Positions 5,248-8,904 of a stretch of 8,904 nucleotides of DNA are shown piece by piece. A program made the translations under genes and the position numbers. Under the pieces are notes generated by a model. It saw nothing but the letters and a program-made list of their open reading frames with translations. It searched no databases and had not been told where the DNA came from. Position 1 is the stretch's first letter; every line of letters starts with the position of its first letter. This stretch comes from Eubacteriales Family XIII. Incertae Sedis bacterium (GTDB lineage: Bacteria; Bacillota; Clostridia; Peptostreptococcales; Anaerovoracaceae), in contig JAISTF010000195.1 of assembly GCA_031272745.1 (NCBI GenBank), positions 1-8,904 on the forward strand, read 5' to 3'.

Positions 5248-8200
5248 CTACCCGTCGAACAGCGACAGCAGTTCCTCGTCCGTCATCACGGTCAGCGCGT
5301 CACCGCCCTCGCGGATGACCTGCTCCGCGAGCCGCGCCTTGCGCTCCTGCATCTCGAGGATGCGCTCCTCGATCGTGTCCTTCGCAATGAGCTTGAAGAC
5401 CTGCACGCGGTTCTCCTGCCCGATGCGGTGCGCGCGGTCCGTCGCCTGGTTTTGCACCGACAGGTTCCACCACGGGTCGTAGTGGACGACGATGTCCGCC
5501 CCCGTGAGGTTGAGCCCCGTGCCGCCCGCGCGCAGCGAGATGAGGAAGACCGGCGCGCCGCCCTCGTTGAACGCGTTCATCAGCGAAAACCGCTCTTGCT
5601 TCGGCGTCGCCCCGTCAAGCCGGAAATACGGGATCCCGGCCTCTTCGAGCCGCCCGCCGACGATGTCGAGCATCGACGTAAACTGACTGAATAACAAACA
5701 CCGGTGGCCGGCCTCGATGACCGTGTCGAGCAATTCGAGGCACGCTTCGAGTTTTGCGCTGCCGCCGTCGTAATCCTCGTAGACGAGCGCGGGGTCGCAG
5801 CAGATTTGGCGCATGCGGGTCAGCGCGGCAAGCACCATCATGCGGCCCTGCTGCGCGCCCGCGTCCTTGAGTTTTTTCGCGAGGTCCTTTTTGGCGCGCG
5901 CGAGGTTTGCGAGGTAGAGTTTGCGCTGGGCGCCGCCCATGACGGTGGTGTAGACGGTCTCGATCTTCTCCGGCAGCTCGCGCAGCACCGCGCTCTTCAG
6001 GCGGCGCAGGATGAAGGGGCGCACGAGTTCGCGAAGCCGCCCGGCCGTCCGCTCGTCGGAAAATTTCGCGATGGGCGTTTCGTATTTTTTGCGGAAGCGG
6101 TTGTAGTTCCACAGATAGCCGGGCATCAGGAAATCGAAGATCGACCACAGCTCGGCGAGGTTGTTTTCGATCGGCGTGCCCGTGAGCGCGAGGCGCGTTT
6201 GGGCGTTCAGCAGCTTGACGGCTTTGGCGTTCTGCGTCGTTTGGTTTTTGATGTACTGCGCCTCGTCGATGATGGCGTAGCGGAAGGCGATGTCCTTGTA
6301 GGCCTCGGCGTCGCGTTTGAGCAAATCGTAGGAAGTGACGAGGATGTCGGGGCCCTCCCCATTGTTTGTAGGGGCGGCATCCCTGCGACTACGCGCAGGG
6401 CATGCCTGCCGCCCGTCCGACAGCGCGGCGATGGTCTGCGCCCGCTCCTTCGCCGTCCCGAGGACGGTCTGCACGCGCAGATCCGGCGTGAACCGGTGCG
6501 CCTCGCTCTCCCAGTTGAGCACCAGGGATGCGGGGCACACGATGATCGAAGGAAGGGCGGAAGGCGCCTCCGCCTCGATCAGCGCCAGCGCCTGAAGCGT
6601 CTTGCCGAGGCCCATGTCGTCCGCGAGGATGCCGCCGAACCCGAGCGCGTCGACCGTCTTCAGCCAGCGATACCCCTCTTCCTGGTAGCCGCGCAACACG
6701 CCGGAAAGTCCGGGCGGCAGTTCGTAATCCGCGTCCGACGCGTCGCGCAACCGGTGCACGAGGCTCTTGAACAGCGCGTCACGGTCGTACCGGAGCGCTT
6801 CGTTTTTCCGGTACATCGACTCGATGTAAAACGCGCGGCTCAGCTCGACCGAGGCTTCGCCACGCTCCAGATCGGCGTCGGAGAGATCAAGCCCCTCGGC
6901 CAATTCCGCAAGCTCGCAGAGCCCCGTGTCTTCTTCGATCTGCAGGAACGAGCCGTCGCGCAGCCGATGGTATTTCTTTGCGCGGCGGTAGCTGTTCAGC
7001 ACCTCGACGAGCTCGCGGAAGTCGATGCCTTCCACGTCCAAGTCGACCTTCAGCAACCGTCCGTCGACCTTCACGCCGACGCTGAGCGAGATGGGCGGCC
7101 GCGCCTTGAGCGCGTCGAAACTCTCCGAGACATAGACTTCTGCGAAGCCCTTGATTTCTTCGACGCCGTACGCGGCAAGCCGGAAGAGCATCTCCTCGCG
7201 CTCGGACGGTTTCAGGTTTGCGCGGATCGCCAGCGTGCCGGGGCCGGCTTCGGTCTCGCCCATATAACGGCGCAGCACGCTCTCGGCGTAGATCTCGCCT
7301 TCGAGGTCGAAGGCTTTGTCGGGCGCTTTGTCATGCGCGAAGGCCGGGCGCCCCTGCGCGCCATAATAGAACATCATGCGCGCCGTGACGTCGCCCGCGT
7401 CGTTCAAGTCAAACCAGACGCGCGTGACGAGCTCGGGCGGTTCTTCTGCTTCCACGCCTTCTCCGGATTCGATGCGCAGATGCGCGCCTGCTTTCTTGAG
7501 GATGTTCGCGTAGAGGGCGGGCACGTCGCGTTTCTCAAAATACAGCCTGCCGCCGGAGCGGTCCAGCGTGTCGACGAGCCGCCCGCAGTCGCGCGTCCAC
7601 GCCTCCGAGCATTTGTACAAAATCGGTGGATCGGCTCCGCCGTCCGCGACCACATAGCACCGCCGCGCCCCCGGAATCACAGCGAGGATGCCGCCCTCTT
7701 CCCCCTCGGCAAACGATACCACGATCCCCTCTTCCCCGTCGAGCACATCCGCCTTGGATACCGCGAGCGTCCCCGTGTAGTTTTGATCCCGCACGTCGGC
7801 GGTGGCGCTCGGCCTGTCCAAAGGCAACGCCCCTTCGCCAAACGCCGCGAAGAACGCGTCCACGTCTTCCGGGTTCAGCGCCATCTCGTCCTTCTCCGGC
7901 GTGCGCGCGTAGACATGGTATTCATAGAAGGAATGCGGCCGGTAACGGTCGAGCAGAAAGTCCACCATCGGCAGCGCTTCCGGCGCGAACGAATCGCGGC
8001 TGAGCGTCAAACTGCATTTCCCGAAAGACGCCTGCCGCGCGCTTTCAAAACCGCCCTTGAACTCCGCGAGGTTCTTTACTATGTACAGCCGCCCGCCCGG
8101 TCGGCCGACCTTGAAGCGCAAAAACGGCCTGTCCCGAACCGCCTCGGAAAAGGTCGCGCGCCGCTGCGGCGGAATGTACAGCATAGCCTCCAGCACGCAT

Positions 8201-8751
8201 GGCGTCTCGGTCCGCGCCTGTGCCCGCGCCGAGCCCTCCGCCTGTGCACGATACTGTTGCAAGAGCCGACTCGCCCCGCGGTCGGAAGGCCGCGCGCGCG
8301 GCGGCGTCATCACCTTGCGCTGCGGCGCGTCGCTCCGTCCGCCCACGCCCGCCGCGCCGGCGACACTCCGTCCGCCCGCGCCCGTAGGGGCGGGGCTTGC
8401 CCCGCCCGCAACCCGTGACGCCGCCGGAACCGACCGCGGCTCCGACGTATGCACGCGCTCCACCTTGGACTGCGCCGCGAGCAGCGACGCGACGATATGG
8501 CTGCACCAGGTCTCCCCGCCCGACTCCGCAAACGCGGGGCAGGTACACGACGCCGCCTGCACATCCGACAGATCGTCCCCGTATTCGACGGACACCTGAT
8601 ACAACGCCCCGCCGTCGTCCCGCACCTCCGCGAGAAAATACCCTTTCACGAGCGACCGCAACCGCGCCCGCCCGTCATGCGCCAGCCGAATCCCCGCCGC
8701 CACCGCAGCCCGCGTCCCCCGCTCCGCGACCAGATCAAGCAAAAAGGCCAT
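5248..8751 (-). CDS. SWIM zinc-finger SNF2-family DEAD/DEAH-like ATPase
   Basis: A 1167-residue Swi2/Snf2-type ATPase, expected to move along double-stranded DNA or remodel protein-nucleic acid complexes. Order: SWIM zinc finger (C69, C71, C83, H85); low-complexity Gly/Ala/Arg/Pro linker (about 102-170); a long region as in bacterial SNF2-associated domains (about 180-640); ATPase lobe 1 with Walker A DDMGLGKT (K717), Walker B DEAQ (829-832) and TGTPIEN (about 855); lobe 2 with LLFSQFTSMLD (about 1018), LRAGGTGLNL (about 1072) and the arginine-finger motif DRAHRIGQ (about 1105-1112). All core motifs look intact. The architecture is that of Clostridia/Bacillus SWIM-SNF2 proteins such as YwqA, of unclear role. 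Two palindromic repeats are translated within it, in the linker and at residues 780-797. The ATG at 8751 follows an in-frame stop five codons upstream and lacks a clear Shine-Dalgarno; a 17-codon ORF ends two bases before it. No defence genes flank it. Confidence 0.95.
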   Translation of the reverse strand: MAFLLDLVAERGTRAAVAAGIRLAHDGRARLRSLVKGYFLAEVRDDGGALYQVSVEYGDDLSDVQAASCTCPAFAESGGETWCSHIVASLLAAQSKVERVHTSEPRSVPAASRVAGGASPAPTGAGGRSVAGAAGVGGRSDAPQRKVMTPPRARPSDRGASRLLQQYRAQAEGSARAQARTETPCVLEAMLYIPPQRRATFSEAVRDRPFLRFKVGRPGGRLYIVKNLAEFKGGFESARQASFGKCSLTLSRDSFAPEALPMVDFLLDRYRPHSFYEYHVYARTPEKDEMALNPEDVDAFFAAFGEGALPLDRPSATADVRDQNYTGTLAVSKADVLDGEEGIVVSFAEGEEGGILAVIPGARRCYVVADGGADPPILYKCSEAWTRDCGRLVDTLDRSGGRLYFEKRDVPALYANILKKAGAHLRIESGEGVEAEEPPELVTRVWFDLNDAGDVTARMMFYYGAQGRPAFAHDKAPDKAFDLEGEIYAESVLRRYMGETEAGPGTLAIRANLKPSEREEMLFRLAAYGVEEIKGFAEVYVSESFDALKARPPISLSVGVKVDGRLLKVDLDVEGIDFRELVEVLNSYRRAKKYHRLRDGSFLQIEEDTGLCELAELAEGLDLSDADLERGEASVELSRAFYIESMYRKNEALRYDRDALFKSLVHRLRDASDADYELPPGLSGVLRGYQEEGYRWLKTVDALGFGGILADDMGLGKTLQALALIEAEAPSALPSIIVCPASLVLNWESEAHRFTPDLRVQTVLGTAKERAQTIAALSDGRQACPARSRRDAAPTNNGEGPDILVTSYDLLKRDAEAYKDIAFRYAIIDEAQYIKNQTTQNAKAVKLLNAQTRLALTGTPIENNLAELWSIFDFLMPGYLWNYNRFRKKYETPIAKFSDERTAGRLRELVRPFILRRLKSAVLRELPEKIETVYTTVMGGAQRKLYLANLARAKKDLAKKLKDAGAQQGRMMVLAALTRMRQICCDPALVYEDYDGGSAKLEACLELLDTVIEAGHRCLLFSQFTSMLDIVGGRLEEAGIPYFRLDGATPKQERFSLMNAFNEGGAPVFLISLRAGGTGLNLTGADIVVHYDPWWNLSVQNQATDRAHRIGQENRVQVFKLIAKDTIEERILEMQERKARLAEQVIREGGDALTVMTDEELLSLFDG
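6368..6415. repeat. Palindromic repeat element A inside the SNF2 gene
   Basis: Begins GTAGGGGCGGC and ends TGCCGCCCG. An outer stem pairs 6372-6379 with 6407-6414 (GGGCGGCA/TGCCGCCC) and an inner stem pairs 6381-6387 with 6394-6400 (CCCTGCG/CGCAGGG) around a six-base loop. On the minus strand it is translated in frame as GRQACPARSRRDAAPT, an Arg/Ala-rich loop between ATPase motifs Ia and II that other family members would not be expected to share. Confidence 0.65.
8333..8384. repeat. Short tandem repeat in the SNF2 linker, 33-nt period
   Basis: CTCCGTCCGCCCACGCCCG (8333-8351) and the same sequence with one change (8366-8384) are 33 bases, or 11 codons, apart. They encode two copies of a GxGGRS motif in the flexible linker after the SWIM finger. 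The second copy abuts palindromic element B. Confidence 0.5.
8384..8409. repeat. Palindromic repeat element B inside the SNF2 gene
   Basis: Shares the ten-base start GTAGGGGCGG and the CGCCCG end with element A. Nine-base arms GGGCGGGGC (8388-8396) and GCCCCGCCC (8399-8407) surround a two-base centre. On the minus strand it encodes AGGASPAPTGA of the SWIM-to-core linker, in frame. Confidence 0.6.
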
Positions 8752-8753
8752 GC

Positions 8754-8807
8754 CTATCGCGACTTTCTATTTCCGCCGGAGACGGCGCAGCTTTCGTAAT
8801 TCTCCAT
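8754..8807 (-). CDS. Possible 17-codon leader ORF ahead of SNF2
   Basis: ATG at 8807 opens a 17-residue frame (MENYESCAVSGGNRKSR) ending TAG two bases before the SNF2 ATG. It has no Shine-Dalgarno, but its ATG lies six bases after a perfect TATAAT, exactly where transcription should begin, so it would be read as a leaderless start. Because the SNF2 start itself lacks a clear ribosome site, ribosomes finishing this ORF could re-initiate on it. The peptide has no recognisable family and its sequence suggests no amino-acid attenuation. It could equally be a chance frame in the 5' leader. Confidence 0.35.
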   Translation of the reverse strand: MENYESCAVSGGNRKSR

Positions 8808-8813
8808 GCCGCC

Positions 8814-8822
8814 ATTATACCA
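8814..8822 (-). promoter_or_regulatory. Extended -10 promoter for SNF2
   Basis: TGGTATAAT on the minus strand is a perfect TATAAT with an upstream TGn extension, in an otherwise GC-rich stretch. No good -35 is seen 17 bases upstream. The predicted start is near 8807, giving a leader of about 56 bases to the SNF2 ATG. Confidence 0.65.
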
Positions 8823-8871
8823 AAACGGCACCCGCGTGCACCCGCCGTGCCCGCGCAACACCCCCCGTGCT

Positions 8872-8898
8872 CAAAAAAGACGGAAATCTGCAGTTCCG
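8872..8898 (-). terminator. Weak rho-independent terminator of a gene beyond the right edge
   Basis: Read on the minus strand, CGGAA (8898-8894 arm) pairs with TTCCG (8885-8881 arm) around an eight-base loop, followed by TC and six T residues (8878-8873). The stem is only five pairs plus a possible G-T, so the call rests mainly on the T-run and its position just upstream of the SNF2 promoter. Confidence 0.4.
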
Positions 8899-8904
8899 CA
8901 CCCC

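Noticed and set aside
4159..5694. 511-codon plus-strand frame across the ATP-grasp and SNF2 ends
   Set aside because: It spans two well-supported minus-strand genes and their spacer and has no domain signature.
5704..8418. 904-codon open frame on the plus strand opposite the SNF2 gene
   Set aside because: It is antisense to a protein with every SNF2 motif in place. Long opposite-strand frames are expected from GC-rich codon usage, and its translation is Arg/Val-rich with no recognisable domain.
5248..8751. SNF2 ATPase as part of a phage-defence system such as DISARM or Zorya
   Set aside because: No methyltransferase, nuclease, phospholipase or Zorya-type membrane gene is next to it, and the SWIM-SNF2 architecture is widespread outside defence loci.
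8823..8870. Imperfect GTGC/CACCCGC repetitions near the right edge
   Set aside because: Copies are short, irregularly spaced and imperfect; no CRISPR-like or iteron pattern holds up.

Overview
This is a GC-rich bacterial window in which every gene I can support lies on the minus strand, so transcription runs from high to low coordinates. The organism cannot be named with certainty. A high-GC member of the Bacillota (Clostridia-like) is the best guess, from the SWIM-type SNF2 helicase, the ATP-grasp/alpha-E/transglutaminase cassette and GTAGGGGCGG-type palindromic repeats, which I recall from gut Clostridia. That is inference from gene families, not a taxonomic marker.

Layout in transcription order. 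(1) 8752-8904 is a leader and promoter region: a weak terminator for a gene outside the window, a perfect extended -10 box and a 17-codon upstream ORF. (2) 5248-8751 is a 1167-residue SWIM zinc-finger SNF2 ATPase. Two palindromic repeat elements lie inside its reading frame. (3) 5176-5247 is a short spacer with a G-quadruplex motif, an extended -10 promoter and a good Shine-Dalgarno. (4) 2340-5175 is a tightly packed three-gene operon: circularly permuted ATP-grasp protein, alpha-E protein and transglutaminase-like cysteine peptidase. The genes overlap by 16 and 4 bases. (5) 2056-2339 is a regulatory spacer with two AAACGTTT dyads forming an 11-bp inverted repeat, a 19-nt sequence shared with the transglutaminase gene, and a sigma70-like promoter ending right at the next ATG. 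(6) 129-2055 holds two tandem paralogues of the succinylglutamate desuccinylase/aspartoacylase (M14-like) family. The upstream one keeps all zinc and catalytic residues; the downstream one has lost several. (7) 1-88 is the start of a membrane protein cut by the window edge.

How they may work together: the ATP-grasp, alpha-E and transglutaminase genes match a known conserved cassette proposed to make and trim a peptide or amide-linked product. The Anbu proteasome-like peptidase often found with it is absent here. The aspartoacylase pair may be an active deacylase plus a pseudoenzyme partner, followed by a membrane protein that could be a transporter. The SNF2 ATPase is probably a separate nucleic-acid remodelling function. 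The most unusual features are the predicted pseudoenzyme, the recurring -10 box placed six bases from an ATG (a leaderless-transcript signature), and the palindromic repeats translated within the helicase.
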